Part shown: positions 12,336 through 20,059 of the stretch, piece after piece | Layout of the letters: every line of letters begins with the position of its first letter | Position numbering within the stretch: position 1 is the stretch's first letter | DNA from: Glutamicibacter sp. B1 | GTDB taxonomy: Bacteria; Actinomycetota; Actinomycetes; Actinomycetales; Micrococcaceae | Assembly: GCF_039602135.1 (NCBI RefSeq) | Contig: NZ_CP125942.1 | Span: forward strand, 186,001-250,000 | DNA length: 64,000 nucleotides | Direction of reading: 5' to 3' | Position numbers and translations under genes: made by a program | Notes under the pieces: model-generated | What the model saw: the letters and a program-made list of their open reading frames with translations, nothing else | Databases searched by the model: none | Told to the model about the DNA's origin: nothing

Positions 12336-12649
12336 GCGAATTGAGCTGGTGGGTTTTAGCAGCCTGCCTCAGTGCCTATGCCATCAAACTCTGTGGCTAC
12401 TTTGTTCCCCGCAAGGTCCTCGATTCTCCGATCATGTCCCATGTGGCTTCGACACTGACCGTGGCGCTGCTGGCCTCCTTGGTCACCGTGAATGCCTTCA
12501 CTTCGGGCCAAGAATTAGTCATTGATGCTCGTGTCGGTGCCTTGGGCGCTGCGATTATCGCCTTGGTCTTTAAGGCACCGTATCTGGTGGTGGTGTTGGT
12601 CGGGGCACTTGCCGCGATCTTGTTGCGTGCTACGGGGCTTGCCGCCTGA
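12332..12649 (+). CDS. AzlD domain-containing protein
   Basis: A small membrane protein of 105 aa with three to four hydrophobic segments, the usual partner of AzlC. The four-base overlap with azlC shows translational coupling. Together they should export branched-chain amino acids or analogues. Confidence 0.85.
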   Translation: MSELSWWVLAACLSAYAIKLCGYFVPRKVLDSPIMSHVASTLTVALLASLVTVNAFTSGQELVIDARVGALGAAIIALVFKAPYLVVVLVGALAAILLRATGLAA

Positions 12650-12701
12650 AGAGCTGCTGGGCACAGATGACAAGCCGGGATTCGGGTGGGAAAGTAGAGA
12701 C

Positions 12702-13019
12702 ATGATTGTAGCTTTTTCTGTAGCCCCCTCCGGTACCGGTAGTAACCCCGACGGCTCGGTGCACGATGCCGTGGCTGAAGCGGTGAAGGTCGTGCGCGAT
12801 TCTGGGTTGCCTAACCGGACTTCCAGCATGTTCACCGAAATTGAGGGCGAATGGGACGAAGTCTTCGACGTAGTTAAGCGCGCGACTGAAGCCGTCGCAC
12901 CGTTTGGTTCAAGGATCTCCCTGGTGATCAAAGCCGATATTCGTCCGGGGCACCAAGGCGAGATCGATGGGAAGCTTCAGCGTTTGGAACGTGCCATTGC
13001 CAGTGGCGAAGGGCAGTAG
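12702..13019 (+). CDS. MTH1187 family thiamine-binding protein
   Basis: A 105-aa soluble protein of the MTH1187/YkoF-type family (formerly DUF77), members of which bind thiamine. The order MIVAFSVAPSG, DAVAEAVKVVRDSGL, TEIEGEWDEVFDVVKRA and IKADIRPG is typical. It starts at ATG 12702, with the weak purine-rich block AAAGTAGAGA just before it, 52 bases after azlD. A terminator-like hairpin follows at 13105. A degraded copy of its 3' half lies at 15131-15265, so the island between is bracketed by two copies of this gene. Confidence 0.85.
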   Translation: MIVAFSVAPSGTGSNPDGSVHDAVAEAVKVVRDSGLPNRTSSMFTEIEGEWDEVFDVVKRATEAVAPFGSRISLVIKADIRPGHQGEIDGKLQRLERAIASGEGQ

Positions 13020-13104
13020 CCTGCGCTCAGTCGAAGGGTATATCACCGAGGTGTTCGTGATCATCGTTCTGGGCGAATGACCGTGTTAGATTTGTGACAT
13101 CATG

Positions 13105-13135
13105 ATCAGCCCGTTGCCGTAAGGCGCGGGCTGAT
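13105..13135 (+). terminator. terminator hairpin after the thiamine-binding gene
   Basis: A 9-bp stem ATCAGCCCG/CGGGCTGAT encloses a smaller GCC/GGC stem and is followed by TCTTATT. It closes the xylB-to-thiamine-binding transcription unit, before the toxin gene. Confidence 0.65.
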
Positions 13136-13198
13136 TCTTATTGCCCATGGTGGCTGAATTGCATTGCCCGTAGACCCTGCACGGTCTATACTGGTGGC

Positions 13199-13567
13199 AT
13201 GTGGAGCGTCGACATCGAGCTGATCGCGGGTTGGCTGACTTCACTGGACGAAGGATCACGCGAGCAGGTCATCGCCGCCATCGAGCTACTTGAGGATCGA
13301 GGTCCACAGCTTGGACGACCCATCGTAGACACGGTGACGTTGTCTCGGCACAGCAACATGAAGGAGCTGCGGCCCGGCTCGACGGGCCGGTCGGAACTGA
13401 GGGTGTTGTTCGCCTTCGATCCCGAGCGTTCGGCGATCCTGCTGATCGCCGGCGACAAGGCAGGCAACTGGACCCGCTGGTACAAGAAGAACATCCCGGT
13501 CGCCGACGATTTGTTTGACGACCATCTGAAGGCGTTGAAGCCGCAGCAGAGACAGAGAGGACGATGA
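13199..13567 (+). CDS. RelE/HigB-type toxin (Gp49-like)
   Basis: A 122-aa protein of the RelE/ParE toxin superfamily, nearest the phage Gp49/HigB type that cuts mRNA on the ribosome. Visible marks are the N-terminal ELLEDRGPQLGRP segment, MKELRPGSTGRSELRVLFAFDP and the C-terminal KNWY-like WTRWYKKNIPVADDLFDDHL. The toxin gene comes first and overlaps the antitoxin gene by four bases (ATGA), the HigBA order. The pair is visibly richer in G and C and uses more GCG/GAG-type codons than its neighbours, a sign of transfer. Confidence 0.85.
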   Translation: MWSVDIELIAGWLTSLDEGSREQVIAAIELLEDRGPQLGRPIVDTVTLSRHSNMKELRPGSTGRSELRVLFAFDPERSAILLIAGDKAGNWTRWYKKNIPVADDLFDDHLKALKPQQRQRGR

Positions 13568-13878
13568 TCACGATGGCCATGACCCTGAAAGACTTCCTCG
13601 ACGAGCACCCCGTGGACCGCGCGCGCGTCGAGGCGCACAAGGAGCGCATGCTCGCCGAGGTGCGAGCCTACCGGTTGCGTGAGCTGCGCGAGCAGGCAGG
13701 CTTCACGCAAGCGCAGCTGGCCGAGCGCATCGGCGTCGGGCAGCGCCAGGTGTCCAAGATCGAGCGCGGTGACCTGGACAGCACGAAGATTGGCACGATC
13801 CGCAGCTACCTCGAAGCCGTCGGCGGCGGGCTGGCCATCGAGTACGTGATGGGTGACCAGCGCGTGCAGGTAGCGTAG
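13564..13878 (+). CDS. XRE-family antitoxin with helix-turn-helix
   Basis: A 104-aa HigA-type antitoxin. The helix-turn-helix runs through LRELREQAGFTQAQLAERIGVGQRQVSKIERG (about residues 38-69). It should neutralise the toxin encoded just upstream and repress their shared promoter. A second ATG, six codons in, is an alternative start. A perfect inverted repeat follows at 13901. Confidence 0.87.
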   Translation: MITMAMTLKDFLDEHPVDRARVEAHKERMLAEVRAYRLRELREQAGFTQAQLAERIGVGQRQVSKIERGDLDSTKIGTIRSYLEAVGGGLAIEYVMGDQRVQVA

Positions 13879-13900
13879 CCGGAAGACGGCCTGCGGCCGA

Positions 13901-13921
13901 ACGATAAGGGGCCCTTATCGT
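13901..13921. terminator. short perfect inverted repeat after the toxin-antitoxin pair
   Basis: ACGATAAGG and CCTTATCGT flank a three-base GGC centre. It could end toxin-antitoxin transcription, although no T-run follows, or be an operator or recombination site. It lies 22 bases after the antitoxin stop. Confidence 0.45.
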
Positions 13922-13983
13922 ACTGAAAGCTGCGATTTCAAGATCGCGTTATTCAGATCGGCGCGGAACGCCTGTCAGGTCGA

Positions 13984-14733
13984 TCAGTGCTCCAGCCGCC
14001 AGGAGATGTAGACCGGATCCTTGACCCCACGAGAAGCGAGGGCCTCGGCGATCAGTCCTGTACGCCAGCCGATACGAGGTAGAGAGCCGATCGATACGGA
14101 TGCAGATGTCGTCAAGAACGACCGGCCCGGGCCCTGCCAAATCCCGTCGGACACGACGGCTGGCTCACCTGAAGTGCTCCTGTGGAACTGAAGGTCGCTG
14201 TCCGAGCAATCGGCCAGTACTTCTTTCAGCGCTGTGAGTACATCATCGCAGAACGCGTTTTCCATGCCCGACTGAATCTCGATCGACGCCTTTGCGGTAC
14301 TCTCTGCCAAGGCATCAGAGCCCGACAACCAGTCCAGCTTTCGAGAAGGCAGCGCTGCGGTGCTAGAAATTTCCAGCTGGTGCAGTGGTACAGAGAAATC
14401 AACTCGCGTCAGCGCGGTTGCATTAGCGGTTCGTCGAAAAATGTCGGACATGACGGCCAGTGGATAGCATGGCAAGGGGTAAGCATCTGACGACGACGGC
14501 ACGCCTACCTGAAACCAGAACGTAGGAGGAATCCCTGAGTCTCCGAATCCTGTCCAGTCGCCTGCGTCATTTGTTGACCAGGCTCGGTGGGCTCCCGAAC
14601 CATCTGGGCCCCACGTCGCTTGTGAGTAGTCGACCAGGAACCCGAAAGGGTCAACGGGCAGCGGCGTGTTCAATAGGCCAGTTTGGGCACCCCACACGCC
14701 AATGAACATCGGCTCAGAACAATCCGAAGACAT
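13984..14733 (-). CDS. protein of unknown function, 249 aa
   Basis: I do not recognise this protein. It starts at ATG 14733 behind GGTAGGA on the minus strand, which is better than the in-frame codon at 14793. It has no signal peptide and no long hydrophobic segment, so it should be cytoplasmic. It is rich in Ser, Trp and Phe in the first half (VWGAQTG, YSQATWGPDGSGAHRAW, PPTFWFQVGVPSSSD), followed by an acidic segment with RVDFSVPLHQLEIS and VLTALKEVLADCSDSDLQF, and ends WRTGLIAEALASRGVKDPVYISWRL. It is alone on its strand in the island between the thiamine-binding gene and its decayed copy, beside the toxin-antitoxin pair. Confidence 0.65.
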   Translation of the reverse strand: MSSDCSEPMFIGVWGAQTGLLNTPLPVDPFGFLVDYSQATWGPDGSGAHRAWSTNDAGDWTGFGDSGIPPTFWFQVGVPSSSDAYPLPCYPLAVMSDIFRRTANATALTRVDFSVPLHQLEISSTAALPSRKLDWLSGSDALAESTAKASIEIQSGMENAFCDDVLTALKEVLADCSDSDLQFHRSTSGEPAVVSDGIWQGPGRSFLTTSASVSIGSLPRIGWRTGLIAEALASRGVKDPVYISWRLEH

Positions 14734-14793
14734 CTTTTTCCTACCTTCTGTAGACGATTCTTTCTCGAGTCCGTGTTTTAGAAGACGCGACAC

Positions 14794-15130
14794 TTCACAG
14801 CGGATTGCTTGCGAGCAACTTCGGCACGGTTCTTCAGCTCACAGTAGCCCGTACCGTTATTCTTCGTGTAGCACTCGTACCGTCACGAGGTGAAACGCGT
14901 GGTGGCTGAGCCGCAGTTCCCTCTCTTCCATCATGCATGGCCTTGAACGGAGCGTCGAGAACTACTTCCGTGGTCGCCAGTACTTTTGTCTTGGCTACGG
15001 TAAGTGTCACCATATTTCTAGTCCGACGCAGGAGAGAAGGGCGTCCCCGCGTCTTTACGGAGCTTTTCTCACCTCAGTGGTGCTGCGATGCGTGTGGGCA
15101 TACTGCTGCGGGTCTGTGCTTATAGCTACC
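14794..15130. other. non-coding stretch inside the accessory island
   Basis: About 340 bases without a convincing gene. The plus-strand frames here lack ribosome sites and resemble no family I know. It holds the promoter of the unknown minus-strand gene next to 14733. Confidence 0.5.
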
Positions 15131-15265
15131 CTAATCTTAGAAGTACGATGTTCACCGAAATCGAGGGAGAGTAGGATGAGGACTTCTACGTCGTTTAGCA
15201 CGTCACCAAGGCGAGATCGACGGGAAGCTTCAGCGGCTTGAAAAGGCCATCAACGATAGTCAGGG
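15131..15265 (+). pseudogene. decayed duplicate of the thiamine-binding gene
   Basis: Bases 15131-15200 match 12811-12880 (shared ATGTTCACCGAAAT, GAGGG, then GA-GTCTTC-TACGT and TT-AGC). Bases 15202-15265 match about 12949-13012 (shared CACCAAGGCGAGATCGA and GGGAAGCTTCAGCG). Roughly 70 bases between the blocks are missing, and a TAG interrupts the frame early. So this is the 3' half of a second copy, deleted internally and no longer coding. It marks the right border of the island. Confidence 0.75.
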
Positions 15266-15277
15266 AAGTGCATTGTC

Positions 15278-15967
15278 ATGACTCACCATTCAACCGACCG
15301 AGAGGCCGGTGCGGTTGAACAGTACCTCGAGGAATCCCTCGGGCTTCACCTTGAATCGCTAGAAAAGGGGCGCGAGCACGCGCGAGCTGCTGGTTTACCT
15401 GCGATTGAAGTCAGTGCAGGCCAAGGTAAGTTCTTGCAATTACTCACCGAGATGATTGGCGCTCGCCGGGTGCTGGAGATCGGGACCCTCGGTGGCTATT
15501 CCACGAGTTGGTTGGCGCTGGGTGTCGGCGCTTCAGGCAAGGTCATCACCTGCGAATTTGAACCGTTACATGCCTCAGTCGCGCGAGAGAATCTGGAACG
15601 TTCCGGGCTAGCTGATCGAGTCGAGATCAAACTCGGGGCAGCCCAAGGAACCTTGGACACTCTCATTAGTAAACGCGCCGAAGCCTTCGACTTGATCTTT
15701 ATCGATGCGGACAAGCGCAATAACGTGGTTTACCTTGAGCGCGCGCTGAAACTCTCGCACCCGGGCACGGTGCTGGTCCTGGACAATGTGGTGCGTGGTG
15801 GTGCCATCTTGGATGATCCAAGCCAATTGGGTAATCAAGAAGCTGATGTGCGTGGGGTTCAGGAGTCACTGTTGTGGCTCCGAGACCATCCGCAGGTTTC
15901 GGTGACCGCGCTGCAAACTTTAGGAGCCAAGGGCTGGGACGGGTTTGCGCTGGCAAGGGTTGTGTAA
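15278..15967 (+). CDS. class I SAM-dependent O-methyltransferase
   Basis: A 229-aa member of methyltransferase family 3 (caffeoyl-CoA/catechol O-methyltransferase type). The SAM-binding motif I reads VLEIGTLGGYST near residue 65, the acidic ribose contact is CEFEP near 90, and FIDADKRNN near 145 is the metal-binding Asp-Asp-Asn region of the family. It should methylate a hydroxyl of a small substrate that cannot be named. It begins 12 bases after the decayed duplicate, so its promoter may have been changed by the island. Confidence 0.88.
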   Translation: MTHHSTDREAGAVEQYLEESLGLHLESLEKGREHARAAGLPAIEVSAGQGKFLQLLTEMIGARRVLEIGTLGGYSTSWLALGVGASGKVITCEFEPLHASVARENLERSGLADRVEIKLGAAQGTLDTLISKRAEAFDLIFIDADKRNNVVYLERALKLSHPGTVLVLDNVVRGGAILDDPSQLGNQEADVRGVQESLLWLRDHPQVSVTALQTLGAKGWDGFALARVV

Positions 15968-15982
15968 CTGAGCGGTTTTCAG

Positions 15983-16438
15983 TTAGCGCGTTGTGTGGTT
16001 CTCGTGGATGTCTTGTTCAAATTCCGCGTCTTCCTCGTGCTTGAACGGCGGAGACTTGATGATGAAGTAGTGAACTGCCAGGGCGCAGATTAAGGCGACG
16101 GGTGCACCGACCCACAGTGCGTACACGGTGTTACGAACCAAACCAGCGACAACTGGTCCAATCAGCATCGGAACGATGTAGTAGTAATGCTCCGGAGCTG
16201 CTGGTCCCCAAAAGCGTTCAAGCTTGGAAAGCAGACTGAAGCCGGCCGCTAAGATAATGCAGCCAAGGAGGATCACCCAAAGTGTCGAGGAGAGGCTGAT
16301 GGTGAGGGTCAAAGAGCCTACGAGTCCTGCGGTTAAACACGCGTACTTCGTATTTTGATGCAAACTCTCGCCTCTTTTTCTGCCCCATATAGATCGAACC
16401 AATACAAGTATTTTTTCAAACACTTTGACAGTCCGCAA
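15983..16438 (-). CDS. small membrane protein of unknown function
   Basis: A hypothetical protein of up to 151 aa with four hydrophobic segments (about residues 35-55, 55-70, 88-105 and 108-128) and a charged acidic C-terminal tail (KHEEDAEFEQDIHENH). No family is recognised. The start at 16438 is a TTG without a good ribosome site; a shorter start near residue 26 (TTG after AGAGGCGAG) is possible. It converges on the methyltransferase, with a weak 6-bp hairpin between their stops. Confidence 0.55.
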   Translation of the reverse strand: MRTVKVFEKILVLVRSIWGRKRGESLHQNTKYACLTAGLVGSLTLTISLSSTLWVILLGCIILAAGFSLLSKLERFWGPAAPEHYYYIVPMLIGPVVAGLVRNTVYALWVGAPVALICALAVHYFIIKSPPFKHEEDAEFEQDIHENHTTR

Positions 16439-16518
16439 TCGTACTTAAGTAGGAGGGGTACCGGGAGCGTTGGCAGGAATAGATTAGTGCACTGCCGTAG
16501 GGTATAAATGTGCCACAT

Positions 16519-17025
16519 ATGAACGACTATCGAATCCGCCTGGCTACCGAACACGATGTGCGCGAAGCACTTGAGATGAAACTGCAATGCTGGCGTGAAG
16601 CATATGCCGATCTACGCGAGCCAGCCTTCTTCACTCACCACGAGCAAGAACTCGACGGCCAGGTTGCCTGGTGGGAACGTGGCCTTGCCTCGGGAGCACA
16701 ATTCTTCATCGCTGAAGATGCTCAGGGCCGAATCATTGGGCTCGCAGGGGGCACACCCACCATTGAAGAGGATCAGGACGCCGGCGTGGGCATCGAACTG
16801 GGCATGCTCTACGTGCTCGAAGCGTATTACGGTAGCGGACTGGGCGCTCACCTCATGGAAGTAGTGCTCGGCCAACGTGACGCCCTGGTCTGGGTCATTG
16901 AAGGCAACGACCGGGCACAACGATTTTTTGAAAAACACGGGTTCACCGCCGATGGAACCACCGAAGCACTGGTTGGCACCTGGCAGGGACTCACCGAGCG
17001 ACGGATGGTGCGCGCACATGGCTAA
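16519..17025 (+). CDS. GNAT family N-acetyltransferase
   Basis: A GNAT-fold acetyltransferase of about 168 aa. The core shows RLATEHDVREALEM at the start, the GIELGMLYVLEAYYGSGLGAHLM acetyl-CoA segment (V-x-x-x-Y-x-GSGLG, about residues 95-118) and the C-terminal NDRAQRFFEKHGF motif. Substrate unknown. GTG 16510 is an alternative start; neither has a clear Shine-Dalgarno sequence, and a TATAAA-like box lies only some 15 bases upstream, so the transcript may be leaderless. The stop overlaps the next gene by eight bases. Confidence 0.82.
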   Translation: MNDYRIRLATEHDVREALEMKLQCWREAYADLREPAFFTHHEQELDGQVAWWERGLASGAQFFIAEDAQGRIIGLAGGTPTIEEDQDAGVGIELGMLYVLEAYYGSGLGAHLMEVVLGQRDALVWVIEGNDRAQRFFEKHGFTADGTTEALVGTWQGLTERRMVRAHG

Positions 17026-17842
17026 AGACGCAAAAGACGTGTTGCTCGGCGAATTCCCGATTGACACGGGCAGCGCCATCATTGAGGCGGACCCCTACGG
17101 CGGCAACCGCTACATTCTCAAAATTAACGGTGTCCCATCATCACACGTCGATCTGGACGATCCGACGTACCTGGACTTCGAATATATGCGCTGGATGGAA
17201 CCGATTTTTAGCTACGGTTTCCCTGCCGATGAGTTTGATGGGCGCGCCCGCAAACTGCGTGTACTACATCTAGGCGGCGGCGGGTGTTCCATGGCTCGCT
17301 GGGTCGCGGCAAGCTACGACAACGCGCGGCAAGTCGTGGTGGAACTAGATGCCAAACTGGCCGAACTCGTTCGCACCTCTTTCGACGTGCCGCGGGCCCC
17401 GCTGGTGCGACTGCGCGTGGGGGATGCTGGCCAGGTGCTCCCCACCCTGAGCGATGGCAGCCGCGATGTGATTATCCGCGACGTCTTCGCCGGAAGTACT
17501 ACTCCGCGAGAGTTGACCACGGTGGACTATGCCCGCCAGGCCCAACGGGTACTGGATCAGGGTGGCGTGTACATCATGAACTGTGGCGACACCGCGGATC
17601 TGGCCGGGGCCAAAGCCGAAGCTGCCACCCTACTCGAGGTTTTTGAACACGTGGCGATGATTGCTGACCCACCAATGCTCAAGGGGCGACGGTACGGCAA
17701 CATCGTCTTTATGGCCAGCAATGAACCGCTTTCGCTCGGTGCGGGTTTTGAGCGTAATCTGCGTACCGCACCACTGCCAGCACAGCTGGTCTCTGGCTCC
17801 GTGGTGCAAAAATTTGCGACCGGTGCCACCCCGATCTCCTAG
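17018..17842 (+). CDS. spermidine synthase-like protein
   Basis: A 274-aa protein with the aminopropyltransferase/methyltransferase Rossmann fold: LHLGGGGCSMARW near residue 83, VVELDAKL near 108 and RDVIIRDVFAGSTTP near 150. In true spermidine synthases an Asp of the DxxDP type is the catalytic base; here the segment is DVFAGSTTP, as in the actinobacterial spermidine-synthase-like branch. Polyamine synthesis is therefore not assured and a methyltransferase role is possible. ATG 17018 overlaps the acetyltransferase stop, so the two are coupled. Confidence 0.75.
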   Translation: MAKDAKDVLLGEFPIDTGSAIIEADPYGGNRYILKINGVPSSHVDLDDPTYLDFEYMRWMEPIFSYGFPADEFDGRARKLRVLHLGGGGCSMARWVAASYDNARQVVVELDAKLAELVRTSFDVPRAPLVRLRVGDAGQVLPTLSDGSRDVIIRDVFAGSTTPRELTTVDYARQAQRVLDQGGVYIMNCGDTADLAGAKAEAATLLEVFEHVAMIADPPMLKGRRYGNIVFMASNEPLSLGAGFERNLRTAPLPAQLVSGSVVQKFATGATPIS

Positions 17843-18348
17843 GCTGCAGAGCCCAACCGGTAGCTGGAGCCATCGGTAGCGCGCAGCAACAACGAATGAT
17901 CAACCAGGTAGCGGCGTAGCAGTGCGACGTCGGGGTGGAAGACCCGAAGCCGTTCATTGAGTTGCTCTTCGCGCAGCTGCTCATCGCCGCTGATCACCGC
18001 ATCGCGAATGTACACCAGCACTTCGTGCCGGTCCCCGGGTTTAGCCGGTAGGGTGTGCAACCGTGCGCCGGTGAAAAATCTTTGGATGCCACTACGATCG
18101 GCCTTGTGCGCACTGGCCGATGCCAGGGTCTGATCCAGCAGTTGATGATTCAGAGACCAGCCATGCTCGTCGTTGCGAAGTAACCCGATCTTTTCCCAGC
18201 GAGCCAGGTCTTTTTGCTGAGTTTTACTCAGCTCTTCAGGCAGGCTGTCCCCGGCGAGTACAACACCTAACAGCTGGCGCATGCTCGCATTTTTTAGCCC
18301 GGCAGCCACCTGAACCCACTGACCTGTGCTCTTCTGTGCATCGCTCAT
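17839..18348 (-). CDS. DUF2087 domain-containing protein
   Basis: A 169-aa protein. Its C-terminal half (IQRFFTGARLHTLPAKPGDRHEVLVYI to RRYLVDHSLLLRATDGSSYRL) fits the DUF2087 domain, often found behind a helix-turn-helix in presumed regulators. The N-terminal half (MRQLLGVVLAGDSLPEEL, DLARWEKIGLLR) is compatible with a winged-helix-like fold. Start at ATG 18348 is supported by GATGAGGA just upstream; an earlier codon at 18369 lacks this. It overlaps the convergent spermidine-synthase-like gene by four bases. Confidence 0.7.
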   Translation of the reverse strand: MSDAQKSTGQWVQVAAGLKNASMRQLLGVVLAGDSLPEELSKTQQKDLARWEKIGLLRNDEHGWSLNHQLLDQTLASASAHKADRSGIQRFFTGARLHTLPAKPGDRHEVLVYIRDAVISGDEQLREEQLNERLRVFHPDVALLRRYLVDHSLLLRATDGSSYRLGSAA

Positions 18349-18389
18349 GTTCCTCATCCTAACCAACACTGCCGTGGGAGAAGACGCGA

Positions 18390-18422
18390 ACAGCCCGCCA
18401 TGACAAGGTCATGACGGGCTGT
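18390..18422. terminator. hairpin terminator after the purine permease gene
   Basis: A 15-bp stem with one mismatch (ACAGCCCGCCATGAC against GTCATGACGGGCTGT) and an AAG loop lies 16 bases beyond the permease stop, read on the minus strand. Confidence 0.75.
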
Positions 18423-18438
18423 CGGATGAAGCTAGAGG

Positions 18439-19890
18439 CTACTTAACCCCGGCCCACATCTCAATGAGTCCGATACCGAAGAACAGCACGAAGGCCGCTG
18501 AGACGACCCACATCAATGGGTGGATCTCCTTGGCACGACCCTGGGTTGCGCGGATGAAGACGTAGGAGATGAACCCTGCACCAATGCCGTTGGCAATCGA
18601 GTAGGTGAATGGCATCAAGGTGAAGGTCAGGAAGGCTGGTAGTGCAATACCCCAGTCGTTCCAGTCGATCTTGGCGACCTGGGTGATCATCATGAAACCA
18701 ACTACGACCAGTGCCGGAGCTACAGCTTCGAAAGGCACCAGGTAGATCAGTGGGCTCAAGAACATGGCTACGATCATCAGCAGGCCGGTGACCACCGAAG
18801 CAAGGCCGGTGCGTGCACCTTCACCAATACCGGCGCCGGACTCCACAAAGATCTGCGCCGAGGAGCTTGAGGTGCCGCCACCGACGATAGCGCCGGCAGC
18901 GTCAACCATCAGGACCTTGTCCACATCGGGGATCTGCCCGTTTTCGTCCATGGTGCCTGCCTCGGAAGCCAGGCCCACCATGGTGCCCATGGCGTCGAAG
19001 AAGATCGAGAGCAGGATGACGAAGGCCAACAGCGATGCGGCGGTGAAGCCGAGCTTGCTAAAGGCCCCGACAAGGCTGACATTGCCGATCAGCGAGAGGT
19101 CAGGAAGGGTCCACTCCGGCATGGAAGGAACCACCAGGGACCAGCTACCGGTCTCAAATTCACCAATGTGGAAGGTGGCTTCAAGGATGTTGGCCAGGAT
19201 CGCGGAGACGACGATGCCGATCAGGATCGCGCCCTTGACCTTGCGCACGACCAAGGTCATGGTCAGCAGCAGGCCGATGATGAAGACCAGGATTGGCCAG
19301 CCCATTAGCTCGCCGTCAAAGCCCAACCCCACAGGGACGGTGGTGTTCGCGGCGTCCGGAACACGCTGTACGAAGCCAGCGTTCACCAGACCGATCAGCG
19401 CGATGAACATACCGATGCCCACCACGATGGCGGTTTTCAGGCCCGCCGGAACAGCGTTAAAGACCGCGGTTCTAAAACCGGTGAGCACCAGAATAAACAT
19501 CACGACACCGGCGATGAGTACCAGACCCATGACATCGGCCCAGGTAAGTTCCGGATTGGTGGCTACGGTGATGGCCACAAAAGCGTTAACACCAAGGCCG
19601 GTGGCCATGGCGAAGGGGTGACGTGCCCAGATGCCCATGATGATGGTCAGGACACCGGCCACGAAAGCGGTGACCGCGGCAACGCGCTGGATGCCCAGTA
19701 CATCGCCGGAGCTGTCGGCCCCGGAGAGTACCAGTGGGTTAAGGACGACGATGTAGCTCATCGCGAAGAATGTGGCGATACCGCCGCGAACTTCGGTGGA
19801 GAACGTAGAACGTCGTTCCGAAATTTTGAAGTATCGGTCGATGCGCGCGGCCGCAGAAGTCCCGGGCGCGGTGTTTGTGGAGGAGGACAT
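18439..19890 (-). CDS. NCS2 purine permease, AzgA type
   Basis: A 483-aa transporter with about twelve to fourteen membrane segments, of the AzgA/PbuG branch that imports guanine, hypoxanthine or adenine with protons. Marks are the N-terminal STEVRGGIATFFAMSYIVVLNP, ATGLGVNAFVA near residue 95, FFDAMGTMVGLASEAG near 305 and GTSSSSAQIFVESGAGI near 350. No purine biosynthesis or degradation gene lies beside it. No clear ribosome site precedes the ATG. The divergent stress-protein gene begins about 170 bases away. Confidence 0.9.
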   Translation of the reverse strand: MSSSTNTAPGTSAAARIDRYFKISERRSTFSTEVRGGIATFFAMSYIVVLNPLVLSGADSSGDVLGIQRVAAVTAFVAGVLTIIMGIWARHPFAMATGLGVNAFVAITVATNPELTWADVMGLVLIAGVVMFILVLTGFRTAVFNAVPAGLKTAIVVGIGMFIALIGLVNAGFVQRVPDAANTTVPVGLGFDGELMGWPILVFIIGLLLTMTLVVRKVKGAILIGIVVSAILANILEATFHIGEFETGSWSLVVPSMPEWTLPDLSLIGNVSLVGAFSKLGFTAASLLAFVILLSIFFDAMGTMVGLASEAGTMDENGQIPDVDKVLMVDAAGAIVGGGTSSSSAQIFVESGAGIGEGARTGLASVVTGLLMIVAMFLSPLIYLVPFEAVAPALVVVGFMMITQVAKIDWNDWGIALPAFLTFTLMPFTYSIANGIGAGFISYVFIRATQGRAKEIHPLMWVVSAAFVLFFGIGLIEMWAGVK

Positions 19891-20059
19891 GGAAAAATTC
19901 TATGTCGTTTTCGTGGCTGATTGATATTGAATTCTCAGCTAACTAGGCGCAATTAAAAATCTTTAGACCCAACTCACACCAAGAACTGCCAAAGCAAGTA
20001 CATTGGAGGTAAGGGAAATCACACCCATGTTGATCTGGAGTTATGAAGGAGCGATTCAG

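Noticed and set aside
14933..15241. Plus-strand frames in the island gap as a small gene
   Set aside because: No ribosome site, and the frame runs into the decayed thiamine-binding copy, so it is not an independent gene.
17284..17646. 120-codon plus-strand frame inside the spermidine-synthase-like gene
   Set aside because: It is Gly/Arg-rich and a shadow of the main frame.
18764..19621. 285-codon plus-strand frame opposite the purine permease
   Set aside because: Thr/Ser/Met/Pro-rich reverse reading of a membrane protein; no family resemblance.
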